The notes: generated from the letters alone by a model not told the origin. A stretch of DNA of 32,267 nucleotides from Chara braunii (GCA_003427395.1 BFEA01000839.1:31364-63630); one strand, 5' to 3'. Positions 1-9,206 are shown, numbered from the stretch's first letter. A program made the numbers and translations.

Positions 1-82
<82 letters not shown>
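1..82. repeat. (AG)n microsatellite at window edge
   Basis: Perfect AG dinucleotide array that starts at the first base, so its true length is unknown. It opens frames on both strands that are not genes. Confidence 0.98.
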
Positions 83-83
<1 letters not shown>

Positions 84-264
84 ACGGTCAATTGACGCAG
101 TAAGCCTTGAAGAATGATGCCCAAGCTTTGGACATAGGTGGAAATAATGTTGAGATCATCCATATATCCATCAATGCGACAACGTCAATATCCGAACTGT
201 GCGGAGGATGCAACTCACTACCTCCCATGATGTTCGTTTACCTATCCCCTGTCCCGATAGCCAA

Positions 265-289
265 TCTGTCTGTCTGTCTGTCTGTCTGT
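265..289. repeat. (TGTC)n short tandem repeat
   Basis: About six TGTC tetranucleotides. No gene is visible in the surrounding 83-380 interval. Confidence 0.8.
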
Positions 290-381
290 TGGCCCTTTCT
301 GCCGGAACCCCGTAGCAGAGATCTGCATATCCCAGTCCCACTCTCCTTTCAGTCTCTGTACGTCATTCTTCTCCCTTGGAC

Positions 382-436
382 TAGCCAGTGGTGAAGGTGT
401 CTGGCTGCTTAGCCCAAGATCACCGGTTCAATTCCC
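382..436 (+). repeat. tRNA-like A/B-box sequence (possible SINE head)
   Basis: An A-box-like stretch (TAGCCAGTGG, from 382) is followed about 33 bases later by a B-box-like stretch (GGTTCAATTCC, 425-435). That is close to the spacing of an RNA polymerase III internal promoter. A short GGCT/AGCC stem lies between them. No full acceptor stem closes the structure, so it is not an intact tRNA gene. A tRNA-derived SINE head or tRNA remnant is the best reading. Confidence 0.35.
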
Positions 437-501
437 CGCATGTTCGATTCTGGCGCTGATCCCTTCCTTGCCGCCCCTTACCGTCTCCTGTCATTGTGCT
501 C

Positions 502-745
502 CTTTGTCCTTATAAAATCAGGTGCCTCTGTTTCTAGAACTAACATCGTCAGCCTCTGCCACTTCTTCATGTGTACACAGCGGACCAACACAACCCACTG
601 CTGCAATGCAACAGAAGCCGGAGGCTTTAACTCCGGCAGGCAGGAAAACTTTGTCCTTACAAAATTAGGTGCCTCCGTTTCTAGAGTCAACTCCTTCAGC
701 CTCTGCCACTTCTTACTGCGTACACAGCAGACAATTGACTGTGTA
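502..745. repeat. Diverged direct repeat, period 147 bp
   Basis: The block starting CTTTGTCCTTA at 502 recurs at 649, with matching text through the GCCTCTGCCACTTCTT stretch and the following TACACAGC. The segment after it (about 595-648, CCCACTGCTGC...) recurs in diverged form at 1018-1088, beyond the 69-bp array. Open frames here on both strands follow the repeat and are not convincing genes. Confidence 0.75.
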
Positions 746-767
746 ACAGTCGTGTCGTCAACTGCGG

Positions 768-985
768 CTCGCCCGTCATCGTTTTCCGCCCTGTCATTTG
801 CGGCCCCCGCTTGTGAAGGCCCGGCCGTCGTCGTTTTCTGCCTTGTCGTTTGCGGCCCCCGCTCGCGAAAGAGAGAAAAAAGTCGCGGCCCGGCCGTCGT
901 CGTTTTCCGCCCTGTCGTTTGGGGCCCCCGCCCATGAAAGAGAGGAAAAAGTCGCGGCCTGGCCGTCGTCGTTTTCCGCCCTTTC
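768..985. repeat. GC-rich tandem repeat, period 69 bp
   Basis: GGCCGTCGTCGTTTTC recurs near 822, 891 and 960, exactly 69 bp apart, with a diverged partial unit before the first. 69 is a multiple of three, so all six frames stay fairly open, which explains the overlapping proline/arginine-rich ORFs on both strands. I see no domain in any of them. Confidence 0.85.
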
Positions 986-1099
986 GAAAATGACATTTCG
1001 TTTCGCGAGAAAAGTCGACCCACTGCTGCGATGCGACAAAAGCTGGAGGCCGGAACTCAGGCAGGCGGAAAAAATTCCACCTTTGTATTTGGTTCACTG

Positions 1100-1390
1100 A
1101 TCACAAGTCTCTGCAGTCTTGGTGGTCATATGTTTGTTTAAAGTTCAGACGTTGAACTTTGTGTAATCATCTCTAATGCGACGAGCCGCATAGGATCATA
1201 TTTCCTTCAAAGTTGAAAAGCTTCTGGAAAATCTTCCGCATTTCCCTCCTCCATCTTCCTCTGCACCCGTGCCTCTTCCTCCTGCTCCCACACAAATTCA
1301 GCACTTCCCTGTCTCTGCTTTGTGCCATGCTGACAGCTGCATAGTGCATAGATTGTATCAGTCCCGCCGCCCCACGTGATCCATGCAGAT
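1100..1390. other. No gene seen
   Basis: Unique-looking sequence between two repeat blocks. No coding feature, RNA or structured repeat is supported. Confidence 0.5.
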
Positions 1391-1785
1391 CTCTGCAGGA
1401 AAGACAGTGTGTGTACTATGAATGATTTCAAGGCTCAAGCCCTGTCAAAGCTCCCGCGCTGCTAGCCGCAGCTTTCGTACATCGTGTGAAGATGCTGTTG
1501 GCCAACTTCGGCCAAGAAGCACCACCAGTACAGTTCTGTGCTTACAATATGGACCTCCTTTGTTCTACGACAGAGTACCCACTCAGCTGCAGGGCTCTGC
1601 AGGAAAGAAAGTGCATGTACCATGAATGACTTCAAGGCTCAAGCCCCATCAAAACTCCCCGGTTTGCTAACCGCAGCTTTCATGCATCGTGTGAAGATGC
1701 TGTTGGCCAACTTCTGCCAAGAAGCATCACCAGTACCGTTCTGTGCTTACAGTATTAAACTCCTTTGTTCTAGGACAGCGAACCA
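1391..1785. repeat. Direct duplication, period ~204 bp
   Basis: CTCTGCAGGAAAG at 1391 recurs at 1595. The two ~190-bp units stay alignable through GTGTGAAGATGCTGTTGGCC to the TGTTCTA motif (1561 and 1766). Divergence is mainly substitutions plus a one-base indel. No protein family is recognised in the short ORFs that cross it. Confidence 0.85.
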
Positions 1786-2017
1786 ATAACCTGCTGCCAA
1801 GCGGTAGAACCACACTTCAGGCAAGATGGGTGGCCATTCTATGATAAGTTAGCATGACTCTTATTGGTTCAACAACCTGATGCAGGTGCTGGCTGAACTG
1901 CTGTCGTGCACCAGAGCCTAAGGAGCTGGCCAAACAGGTGCTACCATGTGTTGCTACGAATGCACCTGGTCTAATCCCTGACAAAGTTCATGCTGCAGTG
2001 CTATAATAGTGGAATAT

Positions 2018-2225
2018 TTCCCAGCAGGAGTATTGCAACCAAACGGCGCAGCAGGAATGCTATATCCAAACTTCCCAGCGAGAGCGCTATAGCCAAAGTC
2101 CCCCAGCAGGAGCTCCCTGACAGGGATTCTATTGCTAAACTGCTCAGTGTGAACGGTATAGTCGAACTCCCCATCTGCGATGCTATTGCCGAATTCCTAA
2201 CCATGAAGGCTATTACCTAAATCCT
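2018..2225. repeat. Degenerate ~27-bp minisatellite, open in one frame
   Basis: Six or seven degraded units share a core like GCTATTGCCAAACTCCCCAGC. On the plus strand they read as repeated A/S-I-A-K-L-P type nonapeptides (about 2026-2217); one unit is longer (14 residues). The frame starts at a TTG or an unconvincing ATG. I treat it as a minisatellite whose unit happens to be divisible by three. Confidence 0.6.
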
Positions 2226-3087
2226 CAGCAAGAAAGTCGTACCTGAGCTACTAGCGGGCAATAACACAGGTCTTGACTGTAAAGAAGGTTGAGATGAACC
2301 TGGTTCGAACCTGGTCTGAACCAGAGTCAGGGCTAAGATGCCCGCAAGCTCAGTGCGCGGTCACACATGTGCTATCCCGTGTGAAGCTATGAACCTGGTC
2401 TCTCCACAGACCAGGTTTGTGGGAAGTTGGGAGATACCAGCGCGTCCTGCCTGGGCTGGCCACGCCTCTTGTGTGCTCTTGTTTCAGAGACGGCTTGCCA
2501 ATGCCCGGCTCCCGTCACCACCCCTCGCTGCTCCCCCTCTCGGTTTCCCATCATCATAACGGCAGAAAATCAGGTGAAAATGTTATTCTAATAGGAGAAA
2601 GATCCTCCTGCCTGCCTCATCTGCCACTTCCACTTGGGCCGCTCCCCCTCCCCCCCACACACTCCTTTCCCCCTTCCCCCTCCCCCTCCCCTGCCTCCCG
2701 CCCCCCGCCCCCTTCCGTAGTCTCCGTTTCTTAAAAGCATGGTAGACAACCCCATAACAGACACCCTACACGTATCACAATATATGAAGCCAAAATGGCT
2801 GCAACTCGTTTTTTTTACAGTGAAATTTTACACTGTATAAAGCCAGTACCTCTACAGATTTAGGTAATCAAATATATTCACAAACCTTCCATCATTGTAC
2901 CTCCCTCTCCTCCCTCAGTTCTGGCCTACCTATGCCCTCCTCTCTCTCTTCTTCCTGCCTTCTCTTCTGCAACACTGCTTGGACAGGAATTTGACGAATG
3001 TTCCCGCAATTCCAGATCTACCTTCTCCCTCTAGACGATACGCGTAGCATTGTTAAGCTGCACCAAGAATGCCTTGTCTTGGTGATC
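2226..3087. other. Region downstream of the GATA gene, no gene seen
   Basis: Contains short GAACCTGGT/ACCAGGTT repeats (2296-2416) and a C-rich polypyrimidine tract (about 2638-2725). The part nearest 3087 should hold the 3' UTR of the minus-strand GATA gene. I found no convincing AATAAA-type polyadenylation signal on the minus strand. Confidence 0.5.
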
Positions 3088-4149
3088 TCAGGCAGGGCAT
3101 CCTTTGAAGAGCGTCATCAGCAGAATGGCTCCCTGCACCTCATCCGCCGTCCCCCCACACCCTCCGAACTCCATTTCTAGTAGCAAATTATTCTTTCCTT
3201 CCCCGTGCTGGTCATCCATCGGCATCCCATCCATGATTGCGGCCATTCCGTTGCGCTCCCTTACCTTCTTTTTCCCCTGCGCTACCCAGTTAACGGGCAG
3301 CTCAACACACCTCGAATGCCCACTCCCAGCAATAGACACCCGTTGGATCTGCATCGACTCATGAACGGCCGGATCGCTTCTCCCCATCATTCTCTTCCAT
3401 TTCCTTTTCAAGGGCCCACTCACCATTGCCGGTGGCCCCTGAAGAGTGACACTGCTGTCTGCACTGCTCCCGACCCGATCACCGCATTCAGCAACCATCT
3501 CTCCTCCTCTGATTGCTGAATGCCCGTCACCACCGTGACCGTCGTCCTGAGCTCCAATGCCCGTCGCATTCCCGTTCCCTTCCTCTTTGTTAGCATCCAA
3601 CTTTGCAGACGACACCGCTTTATCTGGCGCATCTGCCACATGACACTGACTTGAATAATTTGTCATTTTGTGATGGGCATGACCAGTTTGCGTCGGAAGG
3701 GACACAGGAGGAGGATCAGATGTAGTTTGTGTCTGAAGGGACGCAGAAGGAGGAGGATCAGATGCGAATGGACATGGACTATGTTGTCGGCTTGAACATT
3801 GACAGCCCTCTGTAGGAGCGGCATTGACATCAGCTTTCACAGCTTCCATAGACACAGTGGTTGCAATCGTGCCATCGCTCGCGTCTGTTACTGATGCGGC
3901 AGTCTCGCCGGCCGTTTTCCTTTTCTGATTCTTTAAATGCAGATGCTTTTTCGATTTCACAGCCGATCCAACGGTTGTCTTTCCTTTCCTGCAAGGTGCA
4001 GAACTCACCAGTTTTCCTCCTCTGCTGCTATTCTCCTGCTGCTCATTTCCCTCTGCATTTGCCTGCGCCTGCGCCTGCGCCTGCGCCTCCGCCAAAGCCA
4101 GTGCCTTCCTCTCCTTCTTGAATCGGATTCCGCACGCATTGCACAGCGA
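3088..4149 (-). CDS. LLM-type B-GATA factor, last exon (second half of zinc finger to LLM tail)
   Basis: Last coding exon of a minus-strand GATA transcription factor, 353 residues plus a TGA stop at 3088-3090. It opens directly after an AG acceptor (4150-4151) with SLCNACGIRFKKER, the C-terminal half of a plant GATA zinc finger including its last two zinc-binding cysteines and the basic tail. Next come an Ala-Gln run from a CGCAGG-type hexamer repeat (about 4044-4090), lysine-rich stretches that could serve nuclear import (RKGKTT, KSKKHLHLKNQKRK), and a low-complexity middle with a short internal duplication (about 3685-3772, DPPPxSLxTQT twice). The end reads GAILLMTLFKGCPA, matching the C-terminal LLM motif of B-class GATA factors. 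Phase 0 with the upstream exon at 14466-16667; the complete model has 1087 residues. The family binds GATA-containing promoters in the nucleus and in land plants regulates greening. Target genes here are unknown. Confidence 0.9.
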   Translation of the reverse strand, partial: SLCNACGIRFKKERKALALAEAQAQAQAQANAEGNEQQENSSRGGKLVSSAPCRKGKTTVGSAVKSKKHLHLKNQKRKTAGETAASVTDASDGTIATTVSMEAVKADVNAAPTEGCQCSSRQHSPCPFASDPPPSASLQTQTTSDPPPVSLPTQTGHAHHKMTNYSSQCHVADAPDKAVSSAKLDANKEEGNGNATGIGAQDDGHGGDGHSAIRGGEMVAECGDRVGSSADSSVTLQGPPAMVSGPLKRKWKRMMGRSDPAVHESMQIQRVSIAGSGHSRCVELPVNWVAQGKKKVRERNGMAAIMDGMPMDDQHGEGKNNLLLEMEFGGCGGTADEVQGAILLMTLFKGCPA

Positions 4150-4430
4150 CTAGTATACAATGGCGGGCCCAGATTGTACCAGAGGTCGGAAAGCGGACAT
4201 CAAGAACAGAATGGACAGCCAGTGTGAAACATAATACATGTTAAGTGCCGGGAGCTTGGGATCGCATCGATATTACTTTAGCTATACCACAGAGCGGTTG
4301 GCAAACTGACAGAGATGGGAGATAAACCTTGCATCAACTTGACATAGATGGGAGATAAACCTTGCATCGAGTGTAGACGGGAGCCACCAAGATGCTCAGG
4401 CAAATTAGCTCTGAAGCTTCTGTCCAGTAG

Positions 4431-4499
4431 AAAGGAGAGGAGAGGAGAGGAGGGAGAGGAGGGGAGAGAAGAGGAGAGGAGGGGAGAGAAAAAAGAGAT
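4431..4499. repeat. Purine-rich GGAGA tract
   Basis: Imperfect GGAGA/GGGGAGA repeats on the plus strand. Not coding. Confidence 0.8.
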
Positions 4500-4504
4500 G
4501 CCAA

Positions 4505-4785
4505 TTGAACCACCACCAGTTCTCCGTCTACTTTACTGCATCGACAACTTCTGACAGTGGGGGCGCACTAAGGACCAGGTCCCACTGGTGCTATGTTCGA
4601 GCAAATAAAGCCAGATCCTGGTCTGAAAAGCATCCAGGTTCTTCATCTTCTTTTAAGCACGAGCACGGCACCAGTGGGACCTTTACCCTAAATGTCCTCA
4701 TGGCCACGTGTTTAACATCAGTAGCAACAACATGTTTGTATACCAAAGGGCTTCTCGAGGGAATATCGAGCTACTGGCGGTTTAA
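4505..4785. mobile_element. Possible TTAA-flanked MITE (one clear end)
   Basis: The right end GCTACTGGCGGT followed by TTAA (4782-4785) matches the termini of the elements at 13518-13676 and 25583-25778. The left end is doubtful: TTGA followed by ACCACCACCAGT at 4505-4520 is the best candidate. Inside is a perfect 15-bp inverted repeat (4577-4591 and 4668-4682) with a 76-base spacer. Confidence 0.4.
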
Positions 4786-4904
4786 GGCGGCTACACATAT
4801 CACTCAGTCCGTTGCTTCATATGGGGAAAAAAAGTGACTTGATGTCAGGGCATCTATGGCCCTCCGCCCATCGACAGTACTGACAGGAGGTTGTACTGGG
4901 CTGG

Positions 4905-4959
4905 TGGCTGAATGGAACACACTGTCGACTGTCGATCAGCAGGTTTAGAGTTCAAATCC
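4905..4959 (+). repeat. tRNA-like A/B-box sequence (possible SINE head)
   Basis: TGGCTGAATGG (4905-4915) fits a tRNA A box of the Ser/Leu kind. GAGTTCAAATCC (4948-4959) fits a B box. No acceptor stem or clean anticodon arm can be drawn, so this is a tRNA-derived remnant or SINE, not a working tRNA gene. It lies antisense in the GATA intron. Confidence 0.4.
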
Positions 4960-5302
4960 TGTAGGCATTAATAATAATTAATGCACCCCGTCGACTTCCA
5001 TCTCAGAACCTCTGCTTCTCCTTCAGCTTCAAGCCCTCCTTCGACACAGACCCTATCTCACTGCTACTTCTCAAACTCCCTCAGCCATGTATTCCGCACT
5101 CACCATGGGCCATTTGGAGAACAATCCTCCACACTGCTGGAGCAATCAAAGCCGTTCAGGGGTCCTTTGGTCAGATGGAAGGAAGCGGGAGGGCGACTTC
5201 ATTGCAATTTTGAGTTTTGACTTGCCAGTGGAATAGGAACCGGACTGATGCTCCTCAGAATGGATATGGAGTCAGGGCCATAAGGACCCGTTTTTATCAG
5301 GC

Positions 5303-5322
5303 AAAAAAAAAAAAAAAAAAAA
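5303..5322. repeat. Poly(A) run (20 bases)
   Basis: Homopolymer inside the GATA intron. The regions on both sides (4990-5300 and 5323-5950) are low-complexity purine/pyrimidine-rich DNA with no supported gene. Confidence 0.9.
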
Positions 5323-5952
5323 GAGGAGGAAATTCAGAGGAATGTTTGAGTCTTTGAGATGAGAGAAGAGAGGGTGAGTGAGATGTGTAGGATCCAGACG
5401 TCTGTACAGTCTATGGCACTGACCTAAAGGAGTGCAAGGAGGTCCTAGAGGAGGAGGGGGGAACGTGGTAGGAGCAAATAAGGACACATTCTATGCAATT
5501 AAACGGGGTAGGGGGCAGTACTAGGGGGCAGTTCTTCAAAGTACACTAGTATCACCAGCCGTTGATGAGATTCAATCAATGCACTCGACCACCCGTTAAA
5601 CACCCGGCAAGGAGGAGGGGATGGAGGAAGAAAAGATGGGAGGAAGGAGCTGAGTAAGCAAAGGAGGGAGCACAGGAGAAGTCGAGGACAGGAGTAGTTA
5701 CTGCAAGAGTGGGGGAAGAGGAGGAGGAGGAGAGCAGGAGACAGAGGAGTGATGGGGAACACATTTTTAATGTGTTTCCTCTCAAAGAAAATGAAAGAAT
5801 CTAAGTGTCATCCTCTTTTTCTCATCTTCTTTTTTTTTCTTTCCCGGAGGATTTCAATTTTCAATCATTTGATGGCAAAAGTCCTTTTCATTGTTTTCTG
5901 CTCACTTCACTGCATGCACAAACGTCCTCTCCGCTGCCTCCAATCCTCATCG

Positions 5953-6063
5953 CTACCGTCTTCACCTGAATAGAATGCTCGGTCATTATAGCCGTATTTG
6001 GTGCTATTTTCAGTCCAGATACAGATATAATGACCGGGCGTTCTATTCGGGCGAAGAACGTAG
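5953..6063. mobile_element. TA-flanked palindromic MITE, copy 1 (subfamily 1)
   Basis: About 110 bp folding on itself. The left end TACCGTCTTCACCTGAATAG mirrors the right end CTATTCGGGCGAAGAACGTA, and the inner arms share GGTCATTATAGC/GATATAATGACC. The terminal TA on both sides would fit a Tc1/mariner-type TA target duplication. Confidence 0.75.
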
Positions 6064-6663
6064 TCTCTATTTGCCCTTTCCTCTTCACACGGTAATCATT
6101 CCTTTCACTTGCAGTCTGTTGCCTGTTCTTGGGCAGCGGAAAAGGAAGCGAAGATGGTGAGCGACCATGACTTGGAAGTCATAGGGCGGGTCGTGATAGT
6201 GATAGATGCCATTAGATGGGATGTGGACAAGTTTGAAGTTAAGGAACAGCAGTGGGCCAGAGGTAATCTGGCTCAGCAACTGCTTTAGATTCAGGTGCAA
6301 GCTCCTGTGCCTTTCCTGATGGAGCGAGGACTGACAAACTTTCTATCTCCCAGATCCGATTTCCCTTCAGTTCACACTTCAAAGAATTTGTGCACAAAGC
6401 GGTCATCCCACTTGCAAGGAAGACGCCCCCCATGCTCAACGTGGTTATACTTTTTTTTTTTTTTTCTCTCTCTTTGTCTTGTCAGTAACCAGGAAAAGAA
6501 AGAAAGAGTACCCATGTTCTGTACTGCGGCTAGGCTTATTTGCGATGATGTCAGTCATTATCCCGCTTGCAAGGAAGACGTATCTACACTGGCACACTCC
6601 ATTCGTGATTGCCATGCCTCGGGGGCGATCTTGAGATACTCCCAAGGCTTGCTCTCTTTCATG

Positions 6664-6963
6664 TCAGGGTGTGTGTGTGTGGGGGGGGGGGGGGTTGATC
6701 TTTGCCCCTTTAGGAAGGTCAGAAGGTTTGAACTTCTTGGACGAGGAGGTGCCAGCCACTTTATTAGGAATGGCAGACTTTCGGAATGCACAAAGCTGAG
6801 TGCTCTTTTGCACCTTGAAGGTGACCTCTCCATCGAGGTTAGTTAGTCGTTGGGGCGGGTAGCCCCGAGTGTTGATCTTGATCTTCGACAAAAACGAAGG
6901 ACTGCTTCTTCTGGGTAAACACCTTGTCGCGTATATTTTCAGCAAACTAGAGTATAGGTTCAC
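6664..6963 (-). pseudogene. Unrecognised protein-like fragment
   Basis: One minus-strand frame stays open for 100 codons with balanced amino acid use (stretches such as DGEVTFKVQKSTQL and SKKFKPSDLPKGAKI) before running into a CA microsatellite and G-run. No ATG in good context and no splice sites tie it to a gene. DGEVTFKVQKSTQL faintly recalls the second strand and helix of SUMO-like ubiquitin folds, but the rest does not follow, so I make no assignment. It could be a captured or retroposed gene fragment in the intron. Confidence 0.2.
6669..6693. repeat. (GT)n followed by G-run
   Basis: GTGTGTGTGTGT joined to about 13 Gs. Prone to assembly error. Confidence 0.9.
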
Positions 6964-7074
6964 TCAATGGCTTCCATGTCCTCTGAATGCGCCCGTGGGC
7001 ATAGCGATAGCCAATCCTTGTACTCTTTGGTGGCAAGCTGGCAAACATATGAAAGGGAGGTTGCCCTCTGCACT

Positions 7075-7189
7075 GTTTTTTTGTTTGTTTGTTTGTTTGT
7101 TTGTTGTTGTTGTTGTTGTTGTTTTTGCGCAGGGGCCATTCTAATCTCTTCTCTGTATAGTTCCCATTTTAAAGGATGTCCCAAAGAAC
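7075..7189 (-). pseudogene. U6 snRNA-derived retropseudogene with A-rich tail
   Basis: On the minus strand 7189-7124 reads GTTCTTTGGGACATCC, then TATACAGAGAAG, then ATGGCCCCTGCGCAA, in the order and spacing of U6 spliceosomal RNA including its ACAGAGA box. Differences from conserved U6: a GA insertion after ACAGAGAA, AGC changed to AGA, and changes in the 5' stem. The 3' third (after GCGCAA) is absent and is replaced directly by an A-rich tail of CAA and CAAA repeats (plus-strand 7075-7123, GTTT and GTT repeats). This is the usual look of an RNA copied by a LINE reverse transcriptase. It is not functional. Confidence 0.85.
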
Positions 7190-7521
7190 AATTTTTTTTT
7201 TTTTTGTCTTTTTTTATGTGTGTTGCACTGAGGGCATACTCACACCGGAACCAAAAGTCTCAAAATTTTGAGGCATTTGGTTCGGGTTTTTTGAGGCATT
7301 TGGTCCCCGTGTGGTCACATGGGCGGACTTCGTCCAGAAAGGATGAAGTCGCGACCCTGACACTTTGGGTTCAGGGCAAGTGCAGCGGGTCACACGGTCG
7401 AGGACCAAAAAAAAAAGATGGAATTAGAAAAAAAAAAAAAACAGAGACAAATATGGAATTTGTTTTTTTATTCCTTTCGTGCCACACCTCTCTGTCAGCG
7501 AACTTCCCGCTGGAACATGGC

Positions 7522-7812
7522 CTGATGCATTCCCTATGCTGCACCCGTTGGTATCCACCCAGGGGAACAGTGTGGATACATGGGACGATTTGCATGTATC
7601 TGCACTGTTCGCCTGGGCTGATGCGAACGGGGTGATTCATCGCGGGGAATGCATCCGAACTCCAAACGATCTCGGATGCATTCCCCACGATGAATCACCC
7701 CGTTCGCACCAGCCCAGGCAAACAGTGCAGATACATGCAAATAGTTCCATGTATCCACACTGTTCCCCTGGGCCGAAACAAACGGGTGGATAGGACACTG
7801 GGAATGCATCAG
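7522..7812. repeat. Nested inverted repeat, ~140-bp arms with 13-base loop
   Basis: Arms 7522-7658 and 7672-7812 are inverted copies. The inner ~100 bp of each arm (from CCCAGG...AACAGTG to the loop) differ at only a handful of sites. Each arm is itself an older palindrome: the module CCCAGG-GAACAGTG-GATACATG occurs four times in alternating orientation (ending 7582, starting 7593, ending 7737, starting 7748). RNA from either strand would fold into a long hairpin. Confidence 0.9.
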
Positions 7813-8131
7813 ACCCACGAAACCAACCACATACATTTCACACGCATTCCCAACGGTTGAGCTCTTCGGCGGAGCAGAGACAGGCGGAGATGTGGGGAGA
7901 GCGGCGGAGGTGTGGGGTGAGGCGGGGGCTACACCTCCGCAACACACGACAAACCGCCGTGGATGTAGCGTACAGAGCTGGGTCTTCTGCATGCGCGTGG
8001 TGTGACTAGGCGACGGGCTTCAAAAAACCCAAATGCCCCAATTCCCGCCCCTCCAGTTGTTTCGCGCGCTGTCTTATTCGTTTACGATTTTCTTGAATTC
8101 GCGAACACAAAAAGAAAAAAGCGTTTGGTCA

Positions 8132-8161
8132 TTTGAGACCACCTCCGGAGGTGGTCTCAAA
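8132..8161. repeat. 30-bp perfect palindrome
   Basis: TTTGAGACCACCTCC followed by its exact reverse complement, no loop. Inside the foldback element. Confidence 0.95.
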
Positions 8162-8435
8162 AAGGGTTCACCCGCGGCCCCGCAGGCCGCTGACAGAAGG
8201 GTCACGGTTTGAGGCATTTGGTCACCGTGCCACCCCAGTGTGACCCGAAAAACGACTCAAATTTTGGGATTTGGGGCTTTTTGGTCCCCGTGTGAGTATG
8301 CCCTGAGTCTTTAACTTTTCGATCCCAGATGTGTTGAGATCCGAGGTAGAGAAGAGCTGCCATGCTTTGGCAATTAGTCCCTCCTGCAAGGTGCAGATCC
8401 ATCGCCGGTTCACCATACCCTGTCACGATCGTGAA

Positions 8436-8660
8436 TCAAAACAAAACATTTGGACTCGCCCGACGAGTCTTAAGAACTTGTTGCAATCCACATACTGCTA
8501 CTTGAGCGAGCATAGCCTTGATCGCTGAACACGACTTTTTACTCAGCCAGGAGGAGTACATCTCTTTGATGCACCCTTTGGCGGCCTCGGCCTGAAGCCA
8601 GGCGTTGATCAATGTCTCAAGTAGGCTCGATAGAAGCCTACACTGTTCATTTGCATGCAC
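8436..8660 (-). pseudogene. Unrecognised open fragment beside the foldback element
   Basis: A 74-codon stop-free minus-strand frame with a helix-like composition (LLSSLLETLINAWLQAEAAK). It begins at a non-canonical start and stops at a TGA. A second open frame (8222-8416) continues toward the foldback terminus at 8308. No family is recognised. It could be a decayed exon or a chance ORF. Confidence 0.15.
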
Positions 8661-8661
8661 C

Positions 8662-8712
8662 CTTGGTGGGGTAAAAAATACTAAAAATACAAAATGACCT
8701 CACCCAACCAAG
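8662..8712. repeat. Short imperfect hairpin
   Basis: CTTGGTGGGG (8662-8671) faces CACCCAACCAAG (8701-8712) across an A-rich loop. The surrounding 8713-9090 shows no gene. Confidence 0.5.
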
Positions 8713-9096
8713 TGGCAACATCCTGTTTGCCTGTGATTCTGAACTTGTCCGATCCCTTAGTCAATTTGCACCGAATTTTGCAGTCAAACATTGGCCTTGT
8801 TGCAGCATTAGCCTAGCATTTGCTAGTGGGTCTATGCTACTCTATAGCAATGGCAAAAGTCTGTGAAATGGAAGTTATCAAGTGGAGGGATAGCAGTGGT
8901 TGTAGTTAGAGGATCATTGCCATTCATTGGTCATCTGAAGGAAGTTGTGAATGGGCATTAGCTAGCACAGGCAGATCAGTAATCGGCTGCTGCACTAGTT
9001 GGTCATCTTCCCGCAACCCTGCCATCTCCTGCCGCTGGACGACCATCTCCTGCTGTGCTTTGCCAAACCAGGTTAGCATACATTGGTTTATTCTCC

Positions 9097-9206
9097 CTAC
9101 CGTCTTCACTCGAATTGAACGCCCGGTAATTATCGCCGTATCTGGGCTGAAAGTTGTGCCAAATACAGCTATAATGACCAGGCGTTCTATTCGGGTGAAA
9201 CGGTAG
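9097..9206. mobile_element. TA-flanked palindromic MITE, copy 2 (subfamily 1)
   Basis: 110 bp, CTACCGTCTTCACTCGAATT to GGGTGAAACGGTAG. Inner arms run through the TAATTATCGCCGTATCTGG/CCAAATACAGCTATAATGACC palindrome. Same family as copies at 5953 and 9666. Confidence 0.8.

Larger units (their letters stand above)
7227..8308. mobile_element. 1.08-kb foldback element with terminal inverted repeats
   Basis: The ends are inverted copies. AGGGCATACTCACAC (7231-7245) is matched perfectly by GTGTGAGTATGCCCT (8290-8304); one outer mismatch extends the match to 19 bases, and GGNACCAAAA continues it inward. Subterminal GAGGCATTTGGT motifs recur near both ends (about 7270, 7301 and 8211). The interior holds a nested hairpin (7522-7812) and a 30-bp perfect palindrome, but no transposase. 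I could not identify a clean target-site duplication, so the superfamily is open (CACTA-like or PIF/Harbinger-like ends are both conceivable). Confidence 0.75.

Noticed and set aside
382-436. Intact tRNA gene
   Set aside because: A and B boxes are present but the acceptor stem cannot close and the anticodon arm is only four pairs.
6780-6850. SUMO-like segment DGEVTFKVQKSTQL
   Set aside because: Similarity is confined to about 14 residues and the expected following helix and strand are absent.
7124-7189. Functional U6 snRNA gene
   Set aside because: The 3' third is missing, the conserved region carries an insertion, no plant-type upstream element and TATA pair is seen, and an A-rich tail follows directly.
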